NCBI RefSeq assembly: GCF_001269655.1
Contig: NZ_LHVE01000001.1
Coordinates: 558,001 to 622,000, forward strand
Direction: 5' to 3'
Source: Pseudomonas thivervalensis
Lineage (GTDB): Bacteria; Pseudomonadota; Gammaproteobacteria; Pseudomonadales; Pseudomonadaceae
Length of the DNA stretch: 64,000 nt
The position numbers and the translations under genes are program-made. Shown here in pieces: positions 38,868 through 49,204 of the stretch. Within the stretch, counting starts at the first letter, position 1. Every line of letters starts with the position of its first letter. The notes under the pieces are model-generated. The model saw only the letters and a program-made list of their open reading frames with translations. It ran no database searches and was not told where the DNA came from.

Positions 38868-41642
38868 TCAGGATGTATGCACTGTACGGTTCTGTTGATC
38901 GCGCTGGGCCACCCAGTGTTCGATCAACTCGCGCAGCTGCGACAGTTCCACGGGTTTGGCCATGTGCCCGTCCATCCCGGCCTGGCGCGCGCGTTCCTTG
39001 TGTTCGGCCAGGATGTGCGCCGTCAGTGCCACCACCGGCGTACGGGTGCGCTGGTTGCCGACTTCCCAGGCACGCAACTGCTGGGTGGCGGAGAAACCGT
39101 CGAGAACCGGCATTTCACAGTCCATCAGGACCAGGTCGTAGCGCTGCTCCTTCATGGCCTTGAGGGCCTCTTCGCCGTTGCTGGCGGTATCGGGCTGCAG
39201 GTTGAGCTTGCCGAGCATGCCACGGATGACCTTGGTGGAAATGCTGTTGTCCTCGGCTACCAGGATGCGGAAATCGCTCGGTACCTTCACCGGGAGGGGA
39301 GGGCCGGCGTTCACCTGCACGTTCGTTGCCTGGCCCCGGTTACGCTGGTTCAGCTCGTCCGCCAGGGTGGTCTTGAGGGTATAGCCGGCCACCGGTTTGG
39401 CGAGGATGCGCTTGACCCCGCTGTTGCGCGCCACGATCTTGCTCGGCGCGTTGCTGATACCGGTGAGCATGATCAACAGGATGTCGTGGTTCAGGCTCGG
39501 GTCTTCCTTGATCTTGGCCGCCAGTTGCATGCCGGTCATGCCCGGCATGTTCTGGTCCAGCAGCACCACGTCGAAATAATCGCGCAGGTGCGCCTTGGTG
39601 CGCAGCAATGCCAGGGCTTCTTTGCCCGATGGCACCGCGCTGACGTTCAGGCCCCAGGCGCTGCACTGCTGCACCAGCACTTTGCGGCAGGTGTCGTTGT
39701 CGTCGACGATCAACACCCGTGCCCCTTGCAGCGGGCCATCGAGGTCGGATGTCGGGTGTTCGAGGCGATCCGGGTCCAGCGGCAAGGTCAGCCACAGGGT
39801 ACTGCCCTGGTTGCTGCCGCTTTTGATACCGAATTCCCCGTGCATCAGGATGATCAGCTGGCGGGCGATCACCAGGCCCAGGTTTCCGCCCAGGCGCGTG
39901 GCCGAAAGGAAATTCTTGCTGTGCAACTCGGCGTGCATCAGCGTGTCGCGCTCTTGGGCGTCCATCGGCATTCCGCTGTCCTGCACGGCGATGCGCAGGC
40001 GCGGCTGATGGCTGCGCTCGTCGAGGGCGACGACGATCAGTACCTCGCCTTCGTCGGTTTTCTTCAGGGCGTTTTCCAGCAGGCTCAGCAGCGCCTGGCG
40101 CAGCCGCGTCGGGTCGCCGCTGATCACGCGCGGTACCTGGGGCTGGATGAAACTGATCAGCTCGACATTCTGCTGTTCGGCCTTGGCGCGGAAGATGCTC
40201 AGGCAATCCTCGATCAGTGCATTGAGGTCGAACTGCACGTCGTCCAGTTCGATCTGGCCGGATTCGAGCCGCGAAATGTCGAGGATCTCGTTGATCAGCG
40301 TCAGCAGTTCATTGCCGGCGCTGTGGATCGTCTGCACGTAGTCGCGCTGCTTGACCGACAGCGGCGTGCCCAGCAGCAGTTCGGTCATGCCCAGCACGCC
40401 GTTCATCGGGGTGCGGATCTCGTGGCTGATCTTGGCCAGGAACTCGGCCTTGGCATTGATCTCGGCATTGCTCGCCGCCAGGTCGCGGCTGAGGCTGAAG
40501 CGGCTTTCGTTGATCGAGCGCTGGCGCTCGCCGAGGGCGACACTCATCAACAGGCCGCTGATGCAGATGAAGATCAGCAGCGTGATGATCAAGCCCTGGG
40601 GGGGAACTTCCGTGAGCCCTTGCAGTGCCGGAAGGATGATCAACGTGCCCAGGTTGAAGATCACCATGGCCGCGACGAACAACCGGGCCGGGCGGTAGCC
40701 CTTTTGCCAGTGCCAGGCGCTGACGAACAGCATGCTCAGGCCGGCCAGGGCCACCAGGGCGTAGGTCATGATATTGAGCGGCAGCGTATTGACGAACAAC
40801 AGCAGCAGGCTGCACAGCATGACGAACACAATGTCCCCCAGCAGCAACCGGTTCAACGGGTGTGGCCCCAGTGGCGCGAAGAAGCGGTAGGCGAACATCA
40901 GGCCGCAGGGCGCCGTCAGCAGCAAGGCCAGGTAGGCCCCGGGCGTTTGTACCGCCGGCCAGTCGGGCAGCCAGGGCCCGGCCAGGTTCAGCAACAGCGC
41001 CAGGCTGAGCATCAACAGCCCTTCACAGGCGGCCAGCCACAGGCAACTGCGGGAACGGGTATAGGCGTAGCGGGTGAGGTTGTGCAGGATCAGCATGGCG
41101 ATGCAGCCGAACAACAACCCGTAGATCAGCGTCTGGTTCTGATCGGCTGCCGCTGTGACGGCCGATTGCAACGTGACGTAGGGGCGCAGTTCATGGCGCG
41201 AGGCCAATCGCAGGTAGACGTCGAGTGACTTATCGCTGCGCGGCAGGGGCAGCATGAAGTCGCTGCTGGGCACTGCCGGTTCGGTATGCGGCGTGGCATT
41301 GCCACTGACCTGTTGCTCGACCAGGGCGTCGCCGTCCAGCACGTAGAGGTTCAGGCGTGACAGATCGGGTGCGAAGATGCGCAGGATTTGTTCGTGCCTG
41401 TCCGGGGCCAGGCGGAAACGCAGCCACAATGCACCACCGGGCTCGGCGGCCTTGAGGCGGTCGAGGTCGATGGGGCTGAATTGATTGGTGTAGCGGGCAG
41501 AACGGATGTCGCTCAGCGTCAGGTCGCCCTGTTCGTCGAGCAATACCGCCCAGCCACTGCCTGGCGCGGCCTGGGCCGGGAGCATGCAGAGCAGCGTCAG
41601 CAGGGTGACGGTAAAGCCTATGGCAATCCTGAGCCAGCGCAC
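38868..41642 (-). CDS. retS: Hybrid sensor kinase RetS
   Basis: A 924-residue hybrid kinase. In order: signal peptide to ~25, periplasmic 7TMR-DISMED2 sensor (~30-175), seven membrane helices (~180-370), histidine kinase core with His407 in AKISHEIRTPMNG, ATPase region (~510-630), receiver 1 (VLIVDDNDTCRKVL, LLDQNMPG), and receiver 2 (ILVAEDNSISTKVI, LMDCEMPVLDGF). This order and the place next to purD-purH identify RetS, which in P. aeruginosa binds GacS, lowers rsmY/rsmZ and so switches between acute and biofilm behaviour. The start is GTG at 41642. The kinase G-box is weak (VQDSGMPM), matching the known poor autokinase activity of RetS. Confidence 0.94.
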   Translation of the reverse strand: MRWLRIAIGFTVTLLTLLCMLPAQAAPGSGWAVLLDEQGDLTLSDIRSARYTNQFSPIDLDRLKAAEPGGALWLRFRLAPDRHEQILRIFAPDLSRLNLYVLDGDALVEQQVSGNATPHTEPAVPSSDFMLPLPRSDKSLDVYLRLASRHELRPYVTLQSAVTAAADQNQTLIYGLLFGCIAMLILHNLTRYAYTRSRSCLWLAACEGLLMLSLALLLNLAGPWLPDWPAVQTPGAYLALLLTAPCGLMFAYRFFAPLGPHPLNRLLLGDIVFVMLCSLLLLFVNTLPLNIMTYALVALAGLSMLFVSAWHWQKGYRPARLFVAAMVIFNLGTLIILPALQGLTEVPPQGLIITLLIFICISGLLMSVALGERQRSINESRFSLSRDLAASNAEINAKAEFLAKISHEIRTPMNGVLGMTELLLGTPLSVKQRDYVQTIHSAGNELLTLINEILDISRLESGQIELDDVQFDLNALIEDCLSIFRAKAEQQNVELISFIQPQVPRVISGDPTRLRQALLSLLENALKKTDEGEVLIVVALDERSHQPRLRIAVQDSGMPMDAQERDTLMHAELHSKNFLSATRLGGNLGLVIARQLIILMHGEFGIKSGSNQGSTLWLTLPLDPDRLEHPTSDLDGPLQGARVLIVDDNDTCRKVLVQQCSAWGLNVSAVPSGKEALALLRTKAHLRDYFDVVLLDQNMPGMTGMQLAAKIKEDPSLNHDILLIMLTGISNAPSKIVARNSGVKRILAKPVAGYTLKTTLADELNQRNRGQATNVQVNAGPPLPVKVPSDFRILVAEDNSISTKVIRGMLGKLNLQPDTASNGEEALKAMKEQRYDLVLMDCEMPVLDGFSATQQLRAWEVGNQRTRTPVVALTAHILAEHKERARQAGMDGHMAKPVELSQLRELIEHWVAQRDQQNRTVHTS

Positions 41643-41741
41643 GGCGAAATCCCTTCGTAGGTTGATGCCAGATTATAACTATGCGCGGCGCCGGAACAGT
41701 CAGGCAAGGGCCGCAGACCCTTGCCTGGCTGAATGGCCGGG

Positions 41742-43037
41742 TTATTCCAGATTTTCGCCACGCTCGCGGGCAATGGCGCGGTAGCCAATGTCCTTGCGGT
41801 AGAAACAACCTTCCCAGTCGATCTCGGCGGCAAGCTTGTAGGCCTGCTGCTGAGCTTCGTCGACACTGGCGCCCATGGCGGTGGCGCAAAGCACACGACC
41901 GCCGGCGCAGACCACTTGCCCATCCTTCAATGCGGTGCCCGCATGGAAGACCTTGCCTTCCAGCCGGGCGGCAGCGTCCAGGCCCTGGATCGCGTGGCCC
42001 TTGGCGTAGTCGCCTGGGTAACCGCCGGCCGCCAATACGACACCGACGCTCGGACGCGGATCCCACTGGGCTTCGACCTTGTCCAGGGCCTGGGCCAGCG
42101 CGGCCTCGACCAACAGGACCAGGCTCGATTGCAGGCGCAGCATCACCGGCTGGGTCTCAGGATCGCCGAAACGGCAGTTGAATTCGATGACTTTTGGGTT
42201 ACCAGCCTTGTCGATCATCAGGCCGGCATAGAGGAAACCGGTGTAGACGTTGCCTTCGTCGGCCATGCCACGCACGGTTGGCCAGATTACCTGGTCCATG
42301 ACGCGCTGGTGTACCTCGGCCGTGACCACAGGCGCCGGAGAGTACGCTCCCATGCCGCCGGTGTTCGGGCCGCTGTCGCCATCGCCGACACGCTTGTGAT
42401 CCTGGCTGGTGGCCATAGGCAGGACGTTCTTGCCATCGACCATGACGATGAAGCTGGCTTCCTCGCCGTCAAGGAACTCTTCGATCACCACGCGGGAACC
42501 GGCGTCACCGAAGGCATTGCCGGCGAGCATGTCGCGCACGGCGTCTTCGGCTTCGGCCAGGGTCATGGCGACGATCACGCCTTTACCGGCGGCCAGGCCG
42601 TCGGCCTTGATCACGATCGGCGCGCCTTTCTCGCGCAGGTACGCCAGGGCTGGTTCGATTTCGGTGAAGTTCTGGTAATCGGCGGTCGGGATCTTGTGAC
42701 GCGCCAGGAAGTCCTTGGTGAACGCTTTCGAGCCTTCCAACTGCGCGGCGCCGGAGGTCGGGCCGAAGCAGTCCAGGCCACGGGAGCGGAACAGGTCGAC
42801 CACGCCGGCCACCAGCGGTACTTCCGGGCCGACGATGGTCAGCGAAACGTTCTTCTCGGCGAAGTCGGCGAGTTGTTCCAGGGCCAGCACGTCGATGGCG
42901 ACGTTTTCGCACTTGGCTTCGGTGGCGGTGCCGGCATTGCCCGGGGCCACGAAAACCTTCTGCACACGGGGATCCTGGGCCACTTTCCAGGCCAGGGCGT
43001 GTTCGCGGCCACCGCTGCCAATGATCAAAACATTCAT
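41742..43037 (-). CDS. purD: Phosphoribosylamine-glycine ligase PurD
   Basis: Second step of purine synthesis: joins glycine to phosphoribosylamine with ATP, 431 residues. It starts MNVLIIGSGGREHALAWK. ATP-grasp motifs are PIVIKADGLAAGKGVIVAMT, EASFIVMVDGKN, SQDHKRVGDGDSGPNTGGMG and VIEFNCRFGDPETQ. ATG at 43037 has GAGG at 8 bases. purH lies upstream in the same direction, 188 bases away with a palindrome between them. Confidence 0.98.
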   Translation of the reverse strand: MNVLIIGSGGREHALAWKVAQDPRVQKVFVAPGNAGTATEAKCENVAIDVLALEQLADFAEKNVSLTIVGPEVPLVAGVVDLFRSRGLDCFGPTSGAAQLEGSKAFTKDFLARHKIPTADYQNFTEIEPALAYLREKGAPIVIKADGLAAGKGVIVAMTLAEAEDAVRDMLAGNAFGDAGSRVVIEEFLDGEEASFIVMVDGKNVLPMATSQDHKRVGDGDSGPNTGGMGAYSPAPVVTAEVHQRVMDQVIWPTVRGMADEGNVYTGFLYAGLMIDKAGNPKVIEFNCRFGDPETQPVMLRLQSSLVLLVEAALAQALDKVEAQWDPRPSVGVVLAAGGYPGDYAKGHAIQGLDAAARLEGKVFHAGTALKDGQVVCAGGRVLCATAMGASVDEAQQQAYKLAAEIDWEGCFYRKDIGYRAIARERGENLE

Positions 43038-43131
43038 TTCAAAAACCTCGGATGACGCTGATTCTGTTTGGAGCCTAGGGCATTTTGTGCCGTAGGAGGT
43101 CGCAATGAAGTCGGTAGATGCAAGGCGGAGT

Positions 43132-43181
43132 CGACCTCGATGAGCGGAGTTGCCTTCTGGCAATGAGCATCATCGAGGTCG
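43132..43181. repeat. Palindromic element between purH and purD
   Basis: 12-base arms cgacctcgatga (43132-43143) and tcatcgaggtcg (43170-43181) enclose a second stem ttgcc-ttct-ggcaa (43150-43163). No T-run follows on either strand. It probably represents an intergenic repeat of its own class and could act in the purH-purD mRNA as a stability or attenuation hairpin. Confidence 0.7.
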
Positions 43182-43225
43182 GCTCCAACGCAGCAGATAC
43201 CGGCTTCAGTGCGGCCGTCGTCTTG

Positions 43226-44833
43226 TTAGTGACGGAAGTGGCGCATGCCGGTGAAGACCATGGCGATGCCGGCTTCATCGGCTGCAGCGATCACCTCAGC
43301 GTCACGCATCGAACCACCCGGCTGGATCACGGCGGTGATACCCACCTTGGCCGCGTTGTCGATGCCGTCGCGGAACGGGAAGAACGCATCGGAGGCCATG
43401 ACCGCGCCCTGGACCTGCAAGCCGGCATGTTCAGCCTTGATGGCGGCGATGCGGGCCGAGTTCACGCGGCTCATCTGGCCGGCGCCGACGCCGATGGTCT
43501 GGCGGTTCTTGGCGTAGACGATGGCGTTGGACTTGACGTACTTGGCGACTTTCCAGGCGAAGATCAGGTCGTTGATTTCCTGCTCGCTCGGGGCACGCTT
43601 GGTTACGACCTTGAGGTCGTCGCTGCCGATCATGCCGATGTCGCGGCTCTGGACCAGCAGGCCGCCGTTGACGCGCTTGTAGTCCCAGGCCGGCGCACGG
43701 TCGGCCGACCATTGGCCGCAGGCCAGCAGGCGCACGTTGGCCTTGGCAGCGACAATGGCCCGGGCTTCTTCGCTGACCGAAGGGGCGATGATCACTTCGA
43801 CGAACTGGCGCTCGACGATGGCCTTGGCGGTCTCGGCGTCCAGTTCACGGTTGAAGGCGATGATGCCGCCGAAGGCCGATTCGGTGTCGGTGGCGTAGGC
43901 CAGTTCGTAGGCCTGGCGGATGCCACCCTCGGCGTCCGGGCTCACGGCCACGCCGCACGGGTTGGCGTGCTTGACGATCACGCAAGCGGGCTTGACGAAG
44001 CTCTTCACGCACTCCAGGGCGGCGTCGGTGTCGGCCACGTTGTTGAACGACAGTTCCTTGCCTTGCAACTGGGTGGCGGTGGCGATGCCGACTTCGGCAG
44101 GCTTGGCTTCCACGTAGAACGCCGCGCTCTGGTGCGGGTTCTCGCCGTAGCGCATTTCCTGGGCCTTGACGAACTGGGTGTTGAAGGTGCGCGGGAATTC
44201 GCTGCGGCCTTCCGTGCTCAGGGTTTCAGCGGCCTGGTTCACGGTGCCCATGTAGTTGGCGATCATGCCGTCGTAGGCGGCGGTGTGTTCGAAGGCCTTG
44301 AGCATCAGGTCGAAACGCTGGGCGTAGGTCAGGCCACCGGCCTTGAGGTTGTCCAGCACGCTGGCGTAGTCGCTGGCGTTGACCACGATCGCCACGTCCT
44401 TGTGGTTCTTGGCCGCCGAGCGGACCATGGTCGGGCCGCCGATGTCGATGTTTTCGATGGCGGTCGGCAGGTCGCAGCCAGGCTTGTTGATGGTGGCTTC
44501 GAACGGGTAGAGGTTGACCGCCACCAGGTCGATCGGCTTGATGCCGTGTTCGTTCATGATGGCGTCGTCGATGCCGCGACGGCCCAGGATCCCGCCGTGG
44601 ATTTTCGGGTGCAGGGTCTTGACCCGACCGTCCATCATTTCCGCAAAACCGGTGTAGTCCGCGACTTCCACTGCGGCGACGCCGTTGTCCTGCAGCAGCT
44701 TGAAGGTCCCGCCGGTGGAGAGAATCTCGACGCCCAGCTGTTGCAGCTCGCGGGCGAATTCGAGGATCCCGGTCTTGTCGGAGACGCTGATCAAGGCGCG
44801 GCGGATCGGCAGGCGGGTGGTCTGGTCGGTCAT
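43226..44833 (-). CDS. purH: Bifunctional AICAR transformylase / IMP cyclohydrolase PurH
   Basis: Last two steps of IMP synthesis, 535 residues. The N-terminal cyclohydrolase domain has [35 protein letters not shown] and NLYPFEATI. The C-terminal transformylase has [34 protein letters not shown] (catalytic KHANPCG) and [23 protein letters not shown] at 44833 has GGAAA upstream; the seven-codon extension has no support. fis is upstream on the same strand. Confidence 0.98.
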   Translation of the reverse strand: MTDQTTRLPIRRALISVSDKTGILEFARELQQLGVEILSTGGTFKLLQDNGVAAVEVADYTGFAEMMDGRVKTLHPKIHGGILGRRGIDDAIMNEHGIKPIDLVAVNLYPFEATINKPGCDLPTAIENIDIGGPTMVRSAAKNHKDVAIVVNASDYASVLDNLKAGGLTYAQRFDLMLKAFEHTAAYDGMIANYMGTVNQAAETLSTEGRSEFPRTFNTQFVKAQEMRYGENPHQSAAFYVEAKPAEVGIATATQLQGKELSFNNVADTDAALECVKSFVKPACVIVKHANPCGVAVSPDAEGGIRQAYELAYATDTESAFGGIIAFNRELDAETAKAIVERQFVEVIIAPSVSEEARAIVAAKANVRLLACGQWSADRAPAWDYKRVNGGLLVQSRDIGMIGSDDLKVVTKRAPSEQEINDLIFAWKVAKYVKSNAIVYAKNRQTIGVGAGQMSRVNSARIAAIKAEHAGLQVQGAVMASDAFFPFRDGIDNAAKVGITAVIQPGGSMRDAEVIAAADEAGIAMVFTGMRHFRH

Positions 44834-44916
44834 TTCAATTTCCATCAAAAGCAAGGGAAGTCAGCAAAAAAGGCGACCGTTTTTTATGCGGGCGCCTTTC
44901 TGGTTTGATTGAATGC

Positions 44917-45237
44917 TTACAGCAGATCGTACTGCTTGAGTTTCTTGCGCAGGGTGCCGCGGTTCAGGCCCAGCAGCTCACTGGCCTTGGTCTGGTTGCC
45001 CTTGACGTAGTTCATCACGCTTTCGAGCAGAGGCGCCTCGACTTCGGAAAGCACCAGGTTGTACACATCCGTGACGGCAGCGCCCTCAAGGTGGGCGAAA
45101 TAATTGTGCAGCGCCTTCTCGACACTCCCGCGAAGGGTCTGGCCTTCTTCGCTGGGCGTATTGAGGTGCTGTTTCAAATTCACGTTGTCGCTCACGGGTG
45201 TTGTTCCACTCACTAAAGTCTCGGTCATCATCGTCAT
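44917..45237 (-). CDS. fis: DNA-binding protein Fis
   Basis: Nucleoid-associated regulator, 106 residues. The C-terminal HTH is [20 protein letters not shown] followed by [14 protein letters not shown], nearly identical to other Fis proteins. The N-terminal arm is variable. The start overlaps the dusB stop by 4 bp (ATGA), the conserved dusB-fis operon of gamma-proteobacteria. Confidence 0.98.
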   Translation of the reverse strand: MTMMTETLVSGTTPVSDNVNLKQHLNTPSEEGQTLRGSVEKALHNYFAHLEGAAVTDVYNLVLSEVEAPLLESVMNYVKGNQTKASELLGLNRGTLRKKLKQYDLL

Positions 45238-46241
45238 GCGGCCACCCCTTCGTCCCCTGTCAGGCTCTTGTAACGCTCAGCGAAGAACGCCTGAACGTCG
45301 GCGCATTGTGCTTGCGTACCATCCAAACGATTGAAACGGGCGCGAAACTCCCTGGCGCCCGGCAGGGTTGCGAGATACCAGCCCACATGCTTGCGAGCGA
45401 TGCGTACGCCCATGACTTCTCCGTAGAAGGCATGTAGCGCGGCCAGATGCTCTAGCAGAATACGTTCCACCTCGGGCAACTGCGGCGCAGCGAGCTTTTC
45501 GCCCGTGCGCAGGTAGTGTTCGATCTCACGAAAAATCCATGGCCGCCCCTGGGCGGCCCGGCCGATCAACAGGCCATCTGCACCGGTCGCGTCCAGCACG
45601 TACCGGGCCTTCTCCGGCGAATCGATGTCGCCGTTGGCAAAGACCGGAATCGACACCGCCTGCTTGATCGCGGCAATGGTGTCGTACTCGGCCTCGCCGG
45701 TGTACAGGTCGGCCCGGGTGCGGCCATGGACCGCCAACGCCGTGATGCCCGCCTGTTCGGCGATCTTCGCCACCACCAGGCCATTCTTGTTCTCCCGGTC
45801 CCACCCGGTGCGGATCTTCAGGGTCACCGGCACATCGACCGCGGCGACGACCGCCTGCAGGATCTCGGTGACCAGCGCTTCATCTTTCAACAGGGCTGAG
45901 CCGGCGGCCTTGTTGCAGACCTTTTTCGCCGGGCAGCCCATGTTGATGTCGATGATCTGCGCCCCCAGCTCGACGTTCGCCCGGGCCGCCTCCGCCAGCA
46001 TCTGTGCGTCGCCACCGGCGATCTGTACCGAGCGGGGCTCGGGATCGCCTTCGTGGATCATGCGCAGACGCGATTTGCGGGTGTTCCACAAACTCATGTC
46101 GCTGGTGACCATTTCCGAAACCACCAAGCCCGCGCCCAATCGTTTGCACAACTGACGAAAGGGCTGGTCGGTGACGCCCGCCATGGGGGCGAGAACCAGG
46201 CCGTTCTGCAATGTATATGGGCCGATGCGTACCGCCGACAT
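45234..46241 (-). CDS. dusB: tRNA-dihydrouridine synthase DusB
   Basis: FMN-dependent reductase that makes dihydrouridine in tRNA, 335 residues. It shows [40 protein letters not shown] (catalytic Cys), [25 protein letters not shown] and [19 protein letters not shown]. It heads the dusB-fis operon, with a 184-base region upstream that carries the promoter. Confidence 0.98.
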   Translation of the reverse strand: MSAVRIGPYTLQNGLVLAPMAGVTDQPFRQLCKRLGAGLVVSEMVTSDMSLWNTRKSRLRMIHEGDPEPRSVQIAGGDAQMLAEAARANVELGAQIIDINMGCPAKKVCNKAAGSALLKDEALVTEILQAVVAAVDVPVTLKIRTGWDRENKNGLVVAKIAEQAGITALAVHGRTRADLYTGEAEYDTIAAIKQAVSIPVFANGDIDSPEKARYVLDATGADGLLIGRAAQGRPWIFREIEHYLRTGEKLAAPQLPEVERILLEHLAALHAFYGEVMGVRIARKHVGWYLATLPGAREFRARFNRLDGTQAQCADVQAFFAERYKSLTGDEGVAA

Positions 46242-46425
46242 AGGACTTCCCTGAAGTGGGGCCGGATCATGAGACTTCGAAAAAGGGTTGGCATGATACC
46301 CGCTCTCGATGACTGGATAAAGATCGAATTGGATAAAATCTGAACAGCTATTTTGTTATCGCCAGCGGTTTGGTCTGGGTGAGGGCAGTCAGAAAGTTGC
46401 CGTCAATCGAACGACCCTGGCCCGT

Positions 46426-47649
46426 TCATTCAGGGGAATGAAAGCTCAGACTGTAGTTCACCGCCTTGGGGCCTGGGTCCAGGATATCCAGCGCGATGTG
46501 GATAGGCGTCTGCGGCGGCATTTCGCCGCGGCCCTCGAGATCGCCGCCCAGGTACTCCCCGGGCTTGAAGCGGCGGCTGGCGATCAGGTGCCCGTTGAGG
46601 TCGGCAAAGCGCAGTTCCAGCAACGGAAAAGGCTGGGAGAAGGGCGCGCGGTTGTAGATGATCGCGTCCACGACCAGGGCGCCGCTGAACTCCGGATGGC
46701 TGCGCACCACCAGATTGCTGCTCTTGATCTTGGCGATGTCGACCTTGGAGGGTACGTCGCAGCCGATGGTCGGGCAGATTTGCAGGAACCATGGCCGGTA
46801 CTGGTCCTGGCGGGCCAGTTCTTCGAAATGATAGGCGATGTATTGGCCGCCCAGGGCTGCGGCGGCGAGCAGTATCAGCAGGGCCCACAACAAGCGGCGA
46901 CCCCACGGCGAGCGGCGTTTGCGCCAGTCCAGTTGCAGCGGGTCGTCGTCCAGGTCGTGGAGGGCCTCGGCGCGTATCCCCGGCTCTTGGCGTTCCCGTG
47001 ACTTGCGCAGTGGCACCGGTTGCTCGGGTTCGTCGTCGAGCTCGTCGGTGGCGGACAGGCGCTCCAAGTGTTCGTCGGGTTCGTCGTCCGGGGCGAGGCG
47101 GAGCGGGGCGCCCGGTTCGTCGTCCGGTTCCAGCGGTTCCAACGTCAGGGACAGGGACGGCTCGGTACGCGGCGGCCGCGCCGGTTCGTGGGGTTCGAAC
47201 GGTTCAAAGGGGGTGTCGAGGACGGTTTCGGCGCGTTCGCCCGAGGTTTCGCTGTACAGGCTGTCGGGCCAGGCTTGTTGTTCGCCGGAAAGCGAATCGC
47301 GCTGCGCGCTCAGGTTGTCTTCCCGGCGCCGGCCGGCATTGCCCGGGGCGCGATTGTCACGTCGTTCCAGGCGCGCCAGTTCCTTGTCCAGGTCATCCAG
47401 GTCCAGCTCGGCGGCGCTCCATTGTTTCTGGCTGATCGCCCGGGGCGGAGCTTCGGCGGCAGGCTTGGCGGTCGGCGCGACCGGCGGCGCTTGCTTGCCA
47501 GTGCGTTGCTCCAGCAACTGCCGTGCGGCATTGAACACTTGCAGGCACGAGCCGCAACGAACCACCCCGCGGGCCACGCTCAATTGAGCATGGCTGACGC
47601 GAAAACGGGTGTGGCAATGCGGGCACTGGGTGACGAAGCTATCAGTCAT
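46426..47649 (-). CDS. DUF3426 zinc-ribbon membrane protein
   Basis: A 407-residue protein. The N-terminal MJ0042-type zinc ribbon has two CxxC knuckles (CPHCHTRFRVSHAQL and VRCGSCLQVFNA, residues 9-37). A long acidic, Pro/Glu/Asp-rich linker follows (~60-240). One membrane helix (LLWALLILLAAAALGGQYIA) precedes a C-terminal DUF3426 beta domain (VVRSHPEFSGALVVDAIIYN, FKPGEYLGGDLEGRGEMPPQ). It sits between dusB and prmA as in other pseudomonads. Role unknown; the ribbon suggests nucleic-acid or protein binding at the membrane. Confidence 0.88.
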   Translation of the reverse strand: MTDSFVTQCPHCHTRFRVSHAQLSVARGVVRCGSCLQVFNAARQLLEQRTGKQAPPVAPTAKPAAEAPPRAISQKQWSAAELDLDDLDKELARLERRDNRAPGNAGRRREDNLSAQRDSLSGEQQAWPDSLYSETSGERAETVLDTPFEPFEPHEPARPPRTEPSLSLTLEPLEPDDEPGAPLRLAPDDEPDEHLERLSATDELDDEPEQPVPLRKSRERQEPGIRAEALHDLDDDPLQLDWRKRRSPWGRRLLWALLILLAAAALGGQYIAYHFEELARQDQYRPWFLQICPTIGCDVPSKVDIAKIKSSNLVVRSHPEFSGALVVDAIIYNRAPFSQPFPLLELRFADLNGHLIASRRFKPGEYLGGDLEGRGEMPPQTPIHIALDILDPGPKAVNYSLSFHSPE

Positions 47650-47679
47650 GCGGCAATCCGGTGGATACAGGCGCTCATT

Positions 47680-48558
47680 CTAGCGCCGACGTCCGGTGAT
47701 GCGCACCCAGCCATCGCGATTGGCGATCGGGTCCAGCTCAAAGTCTGCGGCATAAGCGGCGGCGACTTCTTCGCCCTGTTCGGCGAGGATGCCCGACAGC
47801 GCCAGGCGTCCACCCGGCTTGACCAGGCTCGACAGTTGCGGCGCCAGGGACACCAGCGGGCCGGCGAGGATATTGGCCACCAGCACGTCGGCCTGGACCT
47901 GTGGCAAGTCCTGCGGCAAATACAGCGGGAACAGGGCTTCGGCAATGTTGTTGCGTCCGGCGTTGTCGCGGGAGGCTTCCAGGGCCTGGACGTCGATGTC
48001 GGTGCCGACCGCTTCCCGGGCACCCAGCAGCAGCGCGGCAATCGCCAGGATCCCCGAGCCACAGCCGAAGTCGAGTACGTTGCAGCCCTTGAGGTCCTGG
48101 CCGTCGAGCCATTCCAGGCACAGCGCGGTGGTCGGGTGGGTGCCGGTGCCGAACGCCAGGCCCGGGTCCAGCAGCAGGTTGACCGCGTCCGGCTCCGGCG
48201 CGGCATGCCAGCTAGGGACGATCCACAGGCGCTGGCCGAAACGCATCGGCTGGAAGTTGTCCATCCAACTGCGCTCCCAGTCCTGGTCCTCGATCACTTC
48301 GCTGTGATGTTCGGGCAACGGGCTGCCGGTCAGCAGCTCCAGATGGGCAAGCACGCTGGCCGCCTCGGTGCCGCCTTCGAACAGGGCCAGCAGGTGAGTG
48401 TGGGACCACAACGGGGTGGTATTGAGCTCCGGCTCGAAGATCGGCTGGTCTTCGGCGTCCATGAAGGTTACCGATACCGCGCCTACTTCAAGAAACGCGT
48501 CTTCGTAGGTTTCGGCTTGTTCCGGGCTGATGGCCAGGCGTACTTGCAGCCAAGGCAT
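47680..48558 (-). CDS. prmA: Ribosomal protein L11 methyltransferase PrmA
   Basis: Trimethylates ribosomal protein L11, 292 residues. It has an N-terminal substrate-recognition domain ([20 protein letters not shown]), then the linker, then a SAM domain: [75 protein letters not shown] (NPPY-like NILA) and [17 protein letters not shown] at 48558 with AGGTG upstream is preferred to the GTG three codons earlier. The region 3' of accC/prmA in the core order is interrupted here by a toxin gene. Confidence 0.97.
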   Translation of the reverse strand: MPWLQVRLAISPEQAETYEDAFLEVGAVSVTFMDAEDQPIFEPELNTTPLWSHTHLLALFEGGTEAASVLAHLELLTGSPLPEHHSEVIEDQDWERSWMDNFQPMRFGQRLWIVPSWHAAPEPDAVNLLLDPGLAFGTGTHPTTALCLEWLDGQDLKGCNVLDFGCGSGILAIAALLLGAREAVGTDIDVQALEASRDNAGRNNIAEALFPLYLPQDLPQVQADVLVANILAGPLVSLAPQLSSLVKPGGRLALSGILAEQGEEVAAAYAADFELDPIANRDGWVRITGRRR

Positions 48559-48748
48559 GGCGGGCACCTTTGAAAAAATCTACAGGGGGCAGCGCAGGGC
48601 TGCAAAGGCGCGCAGTGTACGCCAGGTCGCCATCAAAGTGGATAAGCGCGTCTGCGCCGACCGAGCGGTGTTTCGATATATATATGTATGCCATGGACGT
48701 CTTGCAGGACGGATAAGGTGCCGGTCCACACAGCAGGGAGGAATGTGT

Positions 48749-49201
48749 ATGGACATCACTGCCAAACGGCAAGGCAACATGGAACGCACGGGGCCGGTCA
48801 CTGCCCCGCAGGTGGCCGGCGCGCAGGCGACCCTGGAGAAATTGATAGGCAGGCAGGTGGCTATCGACGCACGGCTGCAGGCCCAGATGAGCTTGCTGGA
48901 GCTGATGGAAGAGTACCTGCTGGTCGAGCTGCGCACCTACCATTACCAAGGCAATATCGATCCCCATTACCTGGATAGGCTGCTCGACACCGTGCTGCAG
49001 CGCATGATCGACCAGGCGCCATTGGTGTATGACGAGGAACAGGACGCGCCCTACCGTTGGCCCGACGGCGCAGACCTGGGGTTTTCGGCCGAGCGCCGGG
49101 CATTCATTGTCCAGGCGGTGGAGGGGGCGGCCACACAGTTTGTCAGTCACTACAAAGACTATCTGCGGCGGCATTGGCGAATGGCGGCACATGACGCCTA
49201 G
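48749..49201 (+). pseudogene. N-terminal fragment of DUF6543-type toxin, ended by in-frame TAG
   Basis: 150 codons from ATG 48749 (GGAGG at 7 bases) to TAG 49199-49201. It is soluble and helical, with YLLVELRTYHYQGNIDPHYL and FVSHYKDYLRRHWRMAAHDA. The next frame (49205 on) is in the same reading phase with only CTC between, and the junction AAHDA-stop-L-VEVVRQKLDEHL reads as the continuous pattern seen in this toxin family (a YW segment, then a helix starting V-x-x-L-R/K-x-Q-L). So this is most likely the first 11% of one 1323-codon gene broken by a single nonsense codon, not a separate gene. Confidence 0.75.
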
Positions 49202-49204
49202 CTC

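Noticed and set aside
38412..41228. 938-codon open frame on plus, antisense to retS
   Set aside because: GC-rich third-position shadow of retS: low-complexity Gln/His/Gly/Ala protein with no domain, while retS on minus has full kinase motifs.
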